Source: Amborella trichopoda
Taxonomy: Eukaryota > Streptophyta > Magnoliopsida > Amborellales > Amborellaceae
Direction of reading: 5' to 3'
DNA: 64,000 nt
Assembly: GCF_000471905.2 (NCBI RefSeq)
Contig: NW_006500353.1
Location: forward strand, 536,451 to 600,450
A model generated the notes under the pieces. That model was not told the DNA's origin. It was given only the letters and a program-made list of their open reading frames with translations, and made no database searches. Below, in pieces: positions 11,757 to 25,439 of the stretch (the stretch's first letter is position 1; each line of letters opens with the position of its first letter). A program made the translations under genes and the position numbers.

Positions 11757-14700
11757 CTAAGGCATCAGATGATTCCATCCATACCCGGCAATCTTGATTC
11801 CAATCACAAAGACAAAGACCCACATCAGAGCTGATGCAGCACCCAAGATAAACACAAATGTGAGCCCGTTTTTTGGATCAGCCCTTCTCATCTTCCTTTC
11901 TACATATTTCTTGTCGGCCTTAGAGACAACATTACAGCATTCGCAGTTCGATTTTCCACATTTATTCAACAAATCATGCTCTAGTTTTACATGGGTAACA
12001 GCCATGCCCGTCCTTACATGAATAGAGCTCTTCCTTGAAGCTTCAGCATCTCCAACAAACTTGCCTCTGCTAACAGCAGACGGGTACTCAGCTGCTGATG
12101 CAGCTCGTGCTGGGATAGAACCCAAAAGATAATGTCCTATTGAATAGTGTTCCTCTTCACTGTGATTGGAATCTGGAGGGGAAAATGATTACCATGAGGA
12201 CATTAGCTACCCAACAAATATGACTCTGTAAAACCAGAATCAAACCTGCTCCTCTGCCTTCATCTTAAGACCAGAGGTACAGAATAGGTAGGAACTCCTT
12301 GAAGATGCACGTATATACATTCACACTACAAAGGGGGAAAAGCTAAATAATATGAGGAAAACAGTGAGGAAAAGAAAAAGTATTTAGAGCAACTTAAGCC
12401 AAGAACAAAAGCATGGCTCAATGATTTCCTTTATTCTGGGTGTCTACAACTTTTTCCATTTCTAATGGTAGAAGAATTTGCTCAGCACAAGTTCAATTGC
12501 ATATTTTCTTTTGATGAACACCAAGGCCTATAAGCAACAACTTTACCTGTTGCCGGGTTTTGCATGCTACAACCAGCCCCAGTTTTATCAGAATTTTTGA
12601 AAAAATATGTGCTAGGTGCCACTTCAGGTTGAAGTTCCCAATTAAAACTGTCACCAACTCCACCAGTCTGCCAGGATAGCAAGTCACAAGAATCAAGTCA
12701 ACAGCTTAAAAAATGAAGAATATAAACTAAAACAATATATGCATCTACTATGGACTTGGGTTAAGAAATGCTTATATGCAGCCACAATGTAATGTACTAG
12801 AAACGATACAAATTATGTGATTTAATCATCCATGATCTTTCTTCTTCTTCTTCTTTTTTTTCGTTTTTTTTTTTTGTTTTTCTTTTTTTTAATGCCAGTC
12901 ATCTATAGTCACATATTGAACACCAAAAAGACCCAGTAATCCATGGGGACTGAGAACCAAAAGCTAATCTTCATGGTGTCACCAAAATGCTACAACAAAG
13001 CAATGGCAACATGGAGGGTCTGCAAAACTTGGGTGTTGATGCTAGACTAACATTTCAAATGACATTCACATATGCTTGTACAAGAATGTACAATCATAAA
13101 AAAGAAAATCATATCCTGTTTTAGTATAAGCATAAAGTAAATGAGTGACTAGATTAAAACATAAATGTGAATGGCTTTTATATAAGTTTAAACAAGTACT
13201 CAGTTAGTCATAGAAAGAACCTACGGGCGAAAACATTAGCAAACTCTACTGATACTAAGTACATGTCATGTCAACTACAATCTAATAAATCAAACCAATC
13301 AGATCACTCCTTAGTCCAGCACAAATTGATTCAACAGATTTTTTCCGTTTGATACATAATCCAGTATGTGTATTTCCTCCTGGATATAAAAAATGTCCAA
13401 TTCCCAAAGGTTAAATCATACGAAAATGAAAGTTGGGGTTGTTCCAAATTGAGTCAAAGAGCTAATCAGGTGTGATATTCATGATAACAAAAGAAACCAC
13501 CAAGCAATACTTGATTACCACACAAAAAACAACGAACACCTTTGACAGCGGCAACATATGGCTTCTCCCCTCTAGTATGGTCCATCAGGTTCATCTAAAC
13601 CCCAAGGTTGCATGATTTGGCAACAAGCCCACCAATGATTACCAAATATAAAAATGGTCTCTCTACTCTGATCCCCACAAAATACATGACCATGAGGGTC
13701 ATCACCTTCCAAGCATTAAATTGTATATATAAGAAAAGAGGAGATCCATCAGGGTATAACATGACTTCCATGGGAGGTACCACTCTCACCATCACTTTTA
13801 AACCCAATAAAGGGAAGAAGAAGACCCTAATCCACTGTGATCATGAGGATTACATTATATTTCACTAAAATAAGGGCTTCTTTGGATGCACTCATTCCCA
13901 CTGATAATGATGATGAATTATCTTTTACTTGGCAGTTCCCTCATAAAATTATATGACATACACTTATAGGCAGTTTTACATACAAGTTTATCTTTCCGAA
14001 AAGCTGTTTTTACTTTATTCGCAGTAATTTACTGAAAACCACTTGTTTTTAGCTGGAAATAATTAAAAATAGTTGAAAAACACTGACAAAATCTAAGTTC
14101 ATTAAATAATATCACATATCATAAAAGTTATGTGCCAAATAGCTAACATAACAAATATTATGCAGAGCACATTAGACAAACCCAAAGAAAGGAAAATGCG
14201 AGCAACTGTAAGTGAAAAACAGATAGAAAATTTTCCAATGGGAATCCCTCAAGGTAGAACACGAATACACAAGAAATAAGCTTACATTTTACAAAACATT
14301 GTTTAGATCTTCACTTGATATGTGTGTGTGCGCAGAAAGACACTTAAAAACACCCACGAGCAACTTTCTACAGCACCTTGCTCATGGCTCCTCACCACCC
14401 AAAATCCTCCAAACGGCTATAATTGTCCAATAGTGCTTGAACATATTTCTTACATGTCATATTAACCTCAAATTTGGAGATATGTACCTCAGCAACGCAT
14501 GCCTCCAAAAATCTAAAAAAAAAAATACAAATGACAAACATACCCATGTGAATGCTTAAGCGGTAGCTTGGTTATTTTAGTTTCTGATAATTATTTTATT
14601 TTTGTTTTGGTGCATGATAGTCAGACTTACACAAAACCAAATTTCAAGTAAATTTGATATGTAGGAAAATATTAAAATTCAAACACTATGTTATTGATCC

Positions 14701-16814
14701 TTTGTAATAGGTGTATGTGCATCTTAGTGGGGCAGAAATATACATTCACAAATAGAGATTATGCAACCCCAGTTTCACTAGACAGTGTTATTGATCATGC
14801 CAAAATATGAACAAAGGATACTCATCAATGCAAAGGAACAAAATGTTCTAGAATCATACCTTGACAACCATATTCAGTTTATCATCAATCACAGAGTTTT
14901 TCTCTATCATCATGAGAGGTGACAAGTTCTCAGAGTTGGGACAAAAACCCGCAGCATCCAAGTTGACTGGAGAATCAAAAAGGCCTAAAGCAGTTGGATT
15001 GTCATAAAAATCATAAATATCAAACATGTCACTAGGCATCTCAAAACTGGGCTGATCAGAATCTACGGGTTTCACAAGATCATTCAATTCCAGATAAGAG
15101 CCCTCTTCCATTGCAGGAATCATCTGAGGCAAACCATATTCATCTTCAACATTACTTGACATATAAGAGTCAGTCACCCCTTCAAGTTCTTTTTGACTAT
15201 TGATGTCCCCTAAGTCCTTGTAAATATCATACCCATCCACATTTCCAACATCTTCGGCCGCACTTTTAGGTGGAGACTCCATATTCTACAAGAAGATCCA
15301 GTCAGGAAAATATATATGATGAAGAATATTTTTATAATTTAAAAACAATTATAAACACATCACGAAAGAAAGTGCATGCATACACATGCACATACACACC
15401 AATTTCACTTCTTACCATGTTAGGGCTATTATTATTAGCTCCATCAAACTCCAGCATAGAATTATCGATCTCATCTGATCCTTTCAGTGGGTTTTCTATA
15501 AGGGTATTATGGCTCTCAACCAAACCAGAAATCCCAGATGGTTGTGGATCTGGCCCAAGTAAAAAGCCACTATCTTTTCTGGCCCCGACATCAGTGTCAG
15601 TGTCATGCGTTTCAAACCCAGGGAGAAGAGATGCTTGATTGGTCAAGGCCAGAATTAAAGCCTCAAAACCTGGCATTTTTTCATATTTGTCCCATTCCTC
15701 TTCTTTGAAGGGAGCTCCATATTGCGCTCCATTTTTGGGACCTGAACCACTCTTCTTAAACAATCTACACAGCACAAATGCATCCTGCAATCATAAAAGA
15801 AATCTTTATTACAAGAACACAGTCATCTATAAATATGAGATCAAAATTAGCAATGGACAATAACAAGATGTTTATCATAATTTAACAGCTAATAAACAAC
15901 AATATGAGGATTAAATGAATTAAATCATTCCACAAAAATTTCAGTCCATAGACCTAATAGTGAAAACATGATCTTTTTTTTTTTGGTGACCGCAGTCAAT
16001 TTCACATCCATCACATGGAGAAATATTTCTTCTTTTTTTGGGGGGGGGAAGGGGGGGGGCTAAACATAGAGCAGTCATAGTCACATGCACCATGTCTAAT
16101 ATTGATTACATGCATTGGAGTTATTCATCATATTTTGACTATTTAATTATCTAGTAAATCTTGCTAAGATGATATTATCATAAGAAAATTCAGGAGAATT
16201 CAGGAGACTGTTCCACATGATTATCAGCTTTCTAAGATTCCCAAAAAGTGTTTCATGAAAAGCAATCATAGTTTTTTTTTTTTTCCTAAAACTAAAAAAC
16301 ACTAAAGTTACCTGAGAGATGCTTGGGTCAACCATATTAGCATCTTCAAGCCGGTATTCATGCATAACCCAATTTGTCCGCTCCCCATTTGGTGCCCGGC
16401 CTATGTGGAAAACAAGGGTCTTTTTCATCCCCACTTTCCGAGAAGCAAGACAAACAGGCCTATCCTTTCCAGTTGTTTTCCAATACCCAGTTTCAGTAGC
16501 GCGATTCGTCCTAGGCCCATTTGAATATTTGCGATCACGTGGACAGTAGAAATACCATTCACGATCTCTGCTTTTTAGGAAAGATTTCTCTGCAAGCCCC
16601 AGAGAAAAAAATGCGAGATAAGAAATCATAACTAATGGCCATGGGAACCAACTCTACAAGAGCAAGTCAGTCATCATGAAAATTTATCAATTAGGCAGAT
16701 AAAGCACTGAATGTCTTAAACAGATTGTCATTACCAACCTATATTTAAATTTGTGTCCAACATCTGAATCTGAACTCCAAAGAAGATGGCAAAATTATAA
16801 ACATTTACCAGACA

Positions 16815-16854
<40 letters not shown>

Positions 16855-16857
16855 TCG

Positions 16858-16890
<33 letters not shown>

Positions 16891-17909
16891 AACACACACG
16901 CTCGTAAGTTACATTTTTCAGATAACTTGAATAATTGACCTCACCCCTCCTTGTAAATACAGATATCAAAAGACACACATGTACAAGTGTACATGTCCAC
17001 GCATTGGCAATAGCAAATTAGCTTATGGAACCCCAAGGGGAGGGGGGGAATCTGATATTCAAATAAAGCATCATATAAAAATCTCTGCCACATCATAACT
17101 GTAATGCAGGGTCAACATATCCAAGTCAAAAACTAAAGCAAATAATTGGCCAACTAAAGATGATCCTGACTGAATATGTATAACAACAATAAGATGAAAA
17201 AGGAAAAAAATCTCTCTAACTCACACAGAGCATCACCAAAGGTCAACATTTCTAAGTGTTAAATAATCAAAAAAGAGCATTTGTTTTGCCAAGAGTTTGT
17301 TTGATTGGTAGAACTTTTTGGGAGCGGAAAACCCAAGTTCCACCAAATGAAACTTCCGTTTGATTTCACATGTGGAAGCCACAAAATGGAAGGAGCACAT
17401 TCCATGAGTGTAATTCCATGTTATTTTTGGAAGCCGCCCCGTCCATGCTTGGGGAAGCCAAGCAGGGAAGGGCGACGTCCATACTTTGTGGGAGAGGGGG
17501 CTCAAACAAATATGCAACAATATCCTCTCAGCTAAGTAGACTAATTCTTTTGGAAGAGAAAATGTATACATATTTGCCATGTAGACTAATTATCCATCAA
17601 AATCGCTACAAACAACACACAAAACTAAAAACAAAAGGAGAGATATCCTACAAGTGGAACATCAAAAAAAAAACTCAAACTAAGAAAACAAAGAATGATT
17701 TATACGATTGAAAAGTTCATAATCCATAAGAAAGTTTCAAAGAAGACTGCACCTGGAAGATCCCAAGGTGCATGCTTGTACAAATCAACCTCAGCAATGA
17801 CATCAAATAGCATGCGACGCCCCAAAACTTTTCTCTTCAAATAGAAACCAACCAACTCTTCATCAGTTGGATGAAACCGAAAACCTGGTTGCAGCAATAA
17901 TCTCTCCAT
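11757..17909 (-). CDS. Membrane-tethered NAC transcription factor (NTL type), complete
   Basis: Plant NAC factor that binds DNA through its N-terminal domain. NTL members stay anchored in a membrane until proteolysis releases them, usually under stress. Six coding exons on the minus strand: 17909-17753, 16589-16312, 15784-15416, 15285-14860, 12667-12547 and 12172-11757; all have GT-AG borders and phases agree, giving 588 aa. The NAC domain fills about residues 8-157: [13 protein letters not shown] (A), [16 protein letters not shown] (B), [15 protein letters not shown] and GYWKTTGKD (C), [20 protein letters not shown] (D), [11 protein letters not shown] (E). The middle is acidic and rich in Ser/Asn (likely activation region). 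A hydrophobic helix at about residues 554-576 ([20 protein letters not shown]) lies ten or so residues from the end, the NTL tail-anchor layout. The start is the ATG at 17909; the in-frame triplet 18 nt upstream is TTG. A 2.2-kb intron separates exons 4 and 5. Which of the NTL paralogues it matches was not resolved. Confidence 0.93.
12668..14859 (-). other. NAC gene intron 4 (2.2 kb)
   Basis: AT-rich, with a long T-run on the plus strand (12840-12890). A more regular stretch at 13550-13870 has short open frames on both strands but no recognisable protein. No transposon ends found. Confidence 0.5.
15785..16311 (-). other. NAC gene intron 2 with G-run pair
   Basis: Contains ggggggggg-aa-ggggggggg at about 16040-16059 on the plus strand (C-runs in the transcript) after a T8 run. 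Otherwise AT-rich. Confidence 0.6.
16590..17752 (-). other. NAC gene intron 1 with compound microsatellite
   Basis: A doubled (TC)n(AC)n microsatellite sits at 16815-16892. A 17300-17520 stretch is GC-richer and has open frames on both strands, but no protein family was recognised and the splice sites around it are accounted for by the NAC gene. Confidence 0.55.
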
Positions 17910-18629
17910 GCAAAAAGTAATCAACAAGTCCCTGTGTTTCTATCAAAACTCAAAAAAACTCAGAATTTTTTGTTCCAAGAATCAAAGAATAAAATCAAAT
18001 TTCCTTCATGTGGTCTCTCTGAGAAAGTAATGAAAAAAGGGCTTTCAAGTCCAATGCCGGAACAAGCAACGGCCTCGACAAATGAAACGGCAACGGCGTT
18101 TAAGGAGAAATCTATGAGGATCAATACCAAGATACATAGACATTGACGCCCTGTTCGAATTGAAGCAAAATAAAATCAAATAGATTATTAAGTAAATAAC
18201 AAAAAATGGGCATGATAAGATGAATAACATGCATGGGTGGATTGAAGATATCCATTAAAACCTACTCAAAACACAATCAAAACATCAAACTCAATAACTT
18301 TTTTTCAAACTCAAAAACTTTTTTTCAAACTCAAAAACCTTTATTATGAAAAAAAGGATGGGTCTTCTGCACATAATAGAATAAACACCTACAACAACTA
18401 AATGAACAACTGTATGCACTAATACTATGTTAATTACTTCATTCAAAGGGTATGAGATAAAGTGAATATGATACAGAGATGGGTTAAGAAAAAAAAAAAA
18501 AAAAACCCTAAATGCAGAAGACAGCTCGAGAGATTGGATGATACAGAAAACAAGCAAGACAAGAGGTTTATCGATTTAAAGCAGAAAATGAAGTAAATAA
18601 ACAGAAAACAAAGGTTTTAGGGTTTAGAA

Positions 18630-18870
18630 GACGTGCCTGGAAGACGAAAGGGGGATGAAGAACTGGAAGCTGAGAGCTTCAGCTGATAACCCTTCCGTTT
18701 TAGAGGGAAAAACGAAAGAAAACACGGGTGTACGCGGCATCATATACACCATTTAGAGAGAGAGAGAGGGGGAGAGAGAAAGATAGAGAGAGAAAGCGCA
18801 GTGCAGTTTCCCGCTTGCGCATGAGAATCGTCCGACGGACTCTTCTTCACCGTATTGGTCAATATGCGAG
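18630..18870 (-). promoter_or_regulatory. Probable promoter and 5' leader start of the NAC gene
   Basis: Read on the minus strand, a CCAAT box (18854-18858) is followed by an exact E2F consensus (TTTCCCGC on the plus strand, 18807-18814), a GA/CT microsatellite leader (18756-18797) and a pyrimidine-rich stretch leading toward the coding start at 17909. This is the usual look of a plant core promoter plus leader. Whether the leader is interrupted by an intron is unclear: no convincing GT donor was found near 18640, although a good acceptor (aaacacag) lies about 23 nt upstream of the ATG. Confidence 0.45.
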
Positions 18871-21800
18871 AGACACGGGGAAAATATGCATAAAAAGTTA
18901 ATTTAATAAAATAAATGTTGTGGGATGGTCAAGAGTGAACATATTATACTTATACGCCCTCGGCAAGGGATGGGCATTTTGATTGATATGAAGTTCTGGA
19001 TTCATTGGATCACTTCAAATTCTCCAAATGAGTATTTCCGAAAGGAAAAAAAAGAAATAAAAGATAGATTTTTAGTTTATATGTGTTTAGATTTGGCTAT
19101 ATGGAAATTGTATGGTCTATGTTTGATGGGAGATTTTTTTTTTTTTTTTTTTCTTCTTTATAAGGTTAATCTTGAGCATAATTCTTAAGACTGGACCAAA
19201 CCAGTGAGTCTGGACTAAATAAATTTAATTTGGTGAAAAATAATCAAAATCTATTGTTTGATCAATTTTGAACAATCAAACTAGTTATTTTAACTAATTA
19301 AACTAATTAAATGGATTTATGTGATTTTATAATATATTTTATATTTAAAAATATTATTTTTTCTTTGTTTTTAAATTCGATCTAACTAATTTAGAAGGGA
19401 GTTGGACCAGTTTAATAAAATCAAGCCTGAACGGGATCAGTAAATCTGAATGATCTATCTTGCCACCAAATGATTTGGCACGTCCGATCCAAAGCTAGAA
19501 TCTCATTTGGTAAAAGAATGGTTAAAAGAGTGATCATTTCTTTACCAAATGAGATTCCAATGGTTTATGTGAGTCATTCATCTTAAATATTAACATCAAA
19601 AAATGACCACCCAACTAAAATATGAAATTGATGGTATAAAAGATTTTAAAGGAAAAAAATTGAAACTTTAAAATTTTTTTTTTTTTTCATGTCTAAGGTC
19701 ACGATGGCCTAGACCATTGATATTTGAAAAATTGGATCCAAAATCCATTTTAAGAAGGACTTTAGAGGGGAAGCAAATGCACAATTGTGCCAATTGACTC
19801 ATTAAAACTCCACCTTTTCAAAATTATTTTTATAATTACTTATATTTCTATTTTAAAATTCTATTCAACTATTTATTTAATATGTCTTGAAACGATTTTA
19901 ACTAAACCAAAACTCATTGTGAGATAAAAATACCACTTATTATAACTTGCGCACCACAAGATTTACATCCCCTAAAAACGTTTCAAACATAACTTTTACC
20001 AATAGAGTAAATAGTAATCCCGCGGGAGCATATCATCTTCTTAATAAGATCTCGAAAAACTAGCAGTATATTCCGTTTCACATGTATTAGAGAGAGGAGC
20101 TCATCTAGAAGGGTCTATATTACTATTGACGTTCGCGATTTTTCTCTCTTAAACCATTAATCGACTTTGGCACGTGCATGTTCGCCCTTTTAAATATTGC
20201 TTTCTCAAGGAGCCCTCTTCCCTAATTACAAATTAAGAGATTCTCTTTTGTAATTAAAAAAAAGGAGAACTGCAATTTAAAAATACCATGATTTCTTGCA
20301 TTAGCTCTTGAGGAGTCATTGTGCTCATTCGATTCAAGGTGCACTTCAATTATGCCTGAAACAAAAAACCAAGGTAAATATAAAACTTAAGGGCCCTTTC
20401 TGTAAATACTGGAATAGATAAATATAGAGAGCAAATACGGGGAGTAAACAAATTAGTCATGGTGAGCACTGTAAATCCTAGTTTGTGTTTTCTAACTGTC
20501 CACCTCCCCCAAAAAAATAAATACTAAGTAATAAATAAATAATATATATTTATAGAGAAAGGTTTCTATACTTCCTCTGCAGTATAGAAAATCTATGCTT
20601 CCCCTACCATTCGTCTAATTTTGATCAAGTGAGTCATTCATCGTTTGATCTAACGCCTCAGAGTATTTTATTTTTAATTTTGTTTATACAAATTCTATGA
20701 ATATGAAATTTGGTACGTTCCATCTTCTCATTGGGGGGGGGGGGCGCACTTATAAAAAAATGTTAAAAATAATTTTTTGATAAAATCTAATTATGAAAAT
20801 ACCCTTTGAATATTTCAATGGTATTTTGATCATTTTATTTTATTGTGAATATTTTTTTATATTTTTTTACAAATATATATATATATTATTTTTAGTGAAC
20901 AATTTAAATATGAGAAAAAAGCATTAATGCTACATGTCACAAATAAAATAGTACACAACATAAAGACGGTGAAGATCGTAAAAAAAAAAAACTGATTTTT
21001 TTGTTATTACCCTACCAATCCTCCAGAAGACAATATTTTAGAAAAACTTTGTGGTGCATGATGAAAATTAGCCCTGGATGCTATATATTATGGTTCAATA
21101 ATATAGTTTTATTATAACATCATCTCTATTGATGATACTTATAATGTAAGACATTTTGAGCAACTACTAATAACTTTTATAAATAAATTTTCATGAGATT
21201 TCCATTTGAAAGAAACAAAAACTAGGTGAGTTTGTGACCTGGTCATTTAATCATTCAGCCAAGCTCTTGTGAAACAATAAGTATGTGAAACCACATATTT
21301 CAGCAGACTAGCATTGCTCACATGGATGAAAATTTGAACATTGAATCTAAGAAATAACTTTTGCTTATTGATAAAATATTTTTTCTAATGTATTAAAAAT
21401 CAAGAAACTGTAGAGTCAAGAATTACCTGCTCTCAAAATCTTGTGAAGCACCACTGCTGCACAAAGGATTTGAGTCTGAACAATGCCATTTCCTTGTGCA
21501 TTTTAGCTTTTTATAGCGCTGAAATGCGTGCACTAGCGATAATCACAAAGAGCATTCTAGAACAATTTCTTGCATTTCAACCACGTTGCCCACGGGCACG
21601 CGTGTTCCCGGGGAATCGCTTTTATCATCATAAAAAAAGCTTACTAAAATTGCAGTGGATAAGCATTAGTATTAATGTTTATTTATTAAGTTTCTAATCT
21701 GTGTGCATGCACTCAAAATGTCCTCCCTTTTATCATTAGTCTTTCTTACACAATATTCTAATACTCAAGTGTATCTACCTCATACACTCTCTACACCTCT

Positions 21801-23469
21801 ATCCATTGCCATTTTTGCAATAATCATCTTTATCTTCTTATCTCTCTGCCACTGTATTGTGTTGTATTTACTAATTCACGACAAAATTTCAATATATATA
21901 GCCTTGTTTTCGACACAACTTTTGAGCCATCTATAATGGTCTTTTTGTTGCTTACCGAATAGAGGTCTTAACCATTACGTTACAGCAACTATATGCCCAC
22001 CACATTAATCAACTTGCTTAAGCATATATACAGAGCTCTTTGCCTTTAAATGCCTAGTGGTTATGATATTTGCTTCTTCTTTTTTTGCACCAATGACATT
22101 TAAAAGATAAATTTATAAAAATAAACCGTTTTGAAATTTATCAAATTACACATAGGGTAAAATATCAAATATTTAAACTTTTACAATGTATCTTGATAAA
22201 CTTCTCTAGTTAAAAATTTAGAGATATTAATATCAAATTGTGGATCTTTATAAATAAAGCTTCAAACATATGTGGTGAGCAGCATATGCATCAACATTCA
22301 AAATCTATCTACATCACATGAATTTGAGAAAGTGCATTTAAAAACATTTGATATAGATTCTATAACTGTAAAATGCAAAGGGCAATAATTTTGCCCTTCC
22401 CATCACTGTAGATTTCTACTTTTTTTTTCCTTTCTCTAATCTACTGTCACAAAATCATGGTTAGATTGTTGCTCTTGAGGATTTTTTGACATGAGAAAAG
22501 GTGAAAAAATACATGGTGCAGCATTATTATTTTAATAAATAACAACATTTTAAGACCTTTCCTTCTGTCAAATGGAACTAGTTATATGGTTATGTCATTA
22601 AAACACAACCACAAGACAGTGTCATTACACACTTCATTAGTACCTTCCAGTTATATTTTTTAAAAAGTTTTTGCAGTACAAAATATAGAAAATGACAAAT
22701 TAGATTATATTCGTTCACAGTTTAGTAAATTACAAGTCAACTTCCACTTTACCTACTGGGGTTGAATCTACAACTGAGTTTGTAGCCCATGGTAAAAATA
22801 GACGGTTATTACATTTGAGGTATTGGTACAATTGAGATTGACTTTAATGTAGAGAGTCTTATTTTGCAGGAGTTTTGTAGAATTTTGGCTAGTTAGTTCA
22901 TTATTTTGTGGAAGGGGAAAAAAATATCTTTAATTTTCTCATCTAAGATTATTGCAGAGGGGTGCTTTACTGGTTAGTTGTTCATGATTGGAACACTGCA
23001 TCCTAAGTTTTATTACTACCGTTGAACTATTAAAAAGGAAAATAAATATATGATTGCAAAGGCATGGTAAAGGGCCAACCGGCCCAACCTTTTAACCCGG
23101 TCTTATACAACCTGCCCTAGGCATACAAGCCAAGTGGCCGAATCTAGGCAAGAATCAATGCCTCAGCCCGATTTACGCACGTGCACACACTTTATAATGA
23201 AATATGTTTTGAATAAATTAAAAGTAGATGTGTAAGTTTCACAGTTGGAAAATAAGGAGAGGGAGATGGGTATTAACATAGTAAGACATCAATTTGTCAA
23301 TGGAGATTGGTTAATTTGAGATTAATGGCTTTATCAAGAAAGAAGAGATAAATGATAAAGATCATAGAGAGAAAATGAGATGAATTTAAAAAGAAAATAA
23401 AAAGGGATATTTAGAGAAAAAGAAAGAGACTATCATTGAAAAGGACAGTAAAAAATGTGTCAGGTTTGG
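18871..23469. other. Gene-poor AT-rich intergenic DNA
   Basis: No protein family, tRNA or complete transposon recognised. Seen: a T16-18 run at 19134-19151, a G12-13 run at 20736-20748, ATAT stretches near 20875, and short open frames at 21443-21936 without known motifs. Confidence 0.45.
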
Positions 23470-23845
23470 AAAGGGTGCCCACCTTATACCCTGCAAATAA
23501 GGGGCAACTTTAAATTTTGGGGAAAATGTAATGCTGGTGTCAAAAACTTTATGATGGATTCACAGTTTATTTCAATCTTAATTATGAAATTTAAACTTTT
23601 TAAAACATTATAGATCAATTAGATATATAAATACTTGAAAAACTTGAAAACATACAATCCGTATAAGTTGTTATAAATGCACTATTTTTAGGACTTTAAA
23701 TTTTTATTTATTTTTTATATCTTTATATATGGTGATCGAAATGATCAATTGAGAAGTTTTCCTTCGGATCACTATTTTCTACTAATTTTTGAGGTGTGCC
23801 ATATTTTTATAGTATAAGGTGGTGACCTTGTATAAACTTTTTCCG
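23470..23845. mobile_element. Family A-like repeat, copy 5 (diverged ends)
   Basis: Interior blocks (aattatgaaatttaaactt, tatagatcaattagatatat, aaatgcactatttttaggac) match family A, but the ends have drifted to a variant with accttatacc / ggtataaggt character. Confidence 0.45.
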
Positions 23846-24023
23846 GTATCTTGACTTAGGATTTGAATGGTGCAAAAGGGTGGTCGCTTATTTGAATTGG
23901 GTTTACATTTAGTTAGTTAAGAGAGAAACAAACTCTTCATCCGATTTGGCATTTTTTGAAATGGGCAATTTAAGAAAATATAATATCAACCTTACCCTAA
24001 CTCGCAATGGTTTCATGCAAAAG

Positions 24024-24401
24024 GTTTATAAAAGGTTGCAACCTTAAGATGTAGAACTAAAAATGCACCTCAAAAATCCATCATAAAAGGTTATCTGGAT
24101 GATGGAAAACCTCTAATTGATTATCTCAACATTGAGATGTATAAATATGAAAAGAAAATAATGATTTAAAGTCCATGAAATACTGTATCTTGCGACACAT
24201 TATTTGGACCGTCCATTTTCAAGATTTTCATGTGTTTATAGATCTACTTGATTTGAACCATTTTTAAAGTTTAAAATTTTATAATTAGAGATAGGAATAG
24301 ATTTTCAAGGCATCTTAAGAATTTTTTATATCAAAATTTCATTTATAATAAAAGGTAGAGGTGCGCCTTGGTTGGATTGTTTAAGGTTGTAACCTTTGTA
24401 C
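24024..24401. mobile_element. Family A repeat, copy 6 (rgttgcaacctt end variant)
   Basis: Left end aaaaggttgcaaccttaaga and right end ggattgtttaaggttgtaac are related inverted ends. The interior includes ttatctggatgatggaaaac and tatagatctacttgatttg blocks shared with the copy at 43408-43802, making these two a sub-family. Confidence 0.6.
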
Positions 24402-24539
24402 TCATCTTTCGAATCAATATCGCTTTTCCCTAAATGTAAAATCGTTGTTGATAATTAACACTCGAAATAGATTGAATTTCATGGTATCTATTTGTGTAAT
24501 TCATATTGCTAGATCTCTTTGAGTGGTTATGTGTGGATC

Positions 24540-25065
24540 AACGTTTCAAAACCTGGATCGAGTGAAGTGGTCATATGAAAACTGGTCCATATCAGCGACA
24601 GGCAATCCAGAAACGTGGGTTAGCCATTTTAGGCTGATATGGCTTTAAAAATTAAAAATAAAAATAAAAGTCATTACATATTCTTGTTTTGATTATCTAT
24701 TGATTCTTACATTCAGTTCACAATTAAAAGAGAGCGTACAATTATCAAGAATATGAACCAGGTTGAGGTGACATTAACTCATTGTAGGTTATTGATTTGA
24801 CAAATGAACATGATCCCTTTATTGATCAATTTTGAGTTCTCCATTTTTGTATTTTTATGATGTATTGAAGATTGTAGTTGTGTAATTGCCAATTTTGTAA
24901 AAACTGGATTGGATCAGCTAGTCTGAAATAAAAACTTATGAATCGGTTGCAAGATTGGTCCGGTCTAGCATATTGGACCCGAGGGTCATTGAACTAGCCA
25001 AGGACTGGTGGAGCGGTCCACTGTATCGACCAACTAGTCCCAACCGATTGGTCCAATGTTTACAT
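24540..25065. mobile_element. Repeat with CCGGTT/GATCGGT words, hAT-like ends possible
   Basis: Begins aacgtttcaaaacctggatc and ends ccgattggtccaatgtttac, roughly inverted. Dense in GGTCCGGT, GAACTAG and CGACCAACTAG words. Related fragments occur at 1105-1190, 23060-23180, 26245-26330, 40685-40795, 41475-41515 and 45485-45600. Confidence 0.4.
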
Positions 25066-25106
25066 GGTATGCTCTTCAGTCTTTACGTTTACTTAAAAGG
25101 AAAAAA

Positions 25107-25388
25107 TATATAGAATGCGAAGCTCTCAAGAATCAAAATTAGGGCATACCTCAAATTTTTTATTAGAAGAGGCCTCAAATTGTTCATCCGAGAAAAATAT
25201 GGATATAAAGTTATGAAAATAGTGCATCTTATAACACATCAATTTTCAAGATTTACACGTTTTTATAGATATATTTGATCGACATTATTCAAAACCATCA
25301 CAATGATTTTTAGTACGGAAACCACATTTCTCTACACTGCCTCAAGGTGCGATTTACTTTGATTGATTGCAGCCTCGGCTCTCTACAA
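25107..25388. mobile_element. Family A repeat, copy 7 (short)
   Basis: Left end tgcgaagctctcaagaatca, right end ttgattgattgcagcctcgg. Shorter than other copies by internal loss; retains tatagatatatttgatcgac and tttttagtacggaaaccac blocks. Lies just upstream of the exon-like leader at 25440. Confidence 0.55.
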
Positions 25389-25439
25389 ACCCTACCCTAT
25401 TTTATTTAATCTTTTGTAAATCATGCAGGGGCATTTTTG

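Noticed and set aside
16811..16892. Possible CRISPR-like regular repeat
   Set aside because: It is a compound dinucleotide microsatellite in a plant intron.
17300..17711. Overlapping frames on both strands within NAC intron 1
   Set aside because: Neither matches a NAC exon or another family; exon joins 17753 to 16589 are complete without them.
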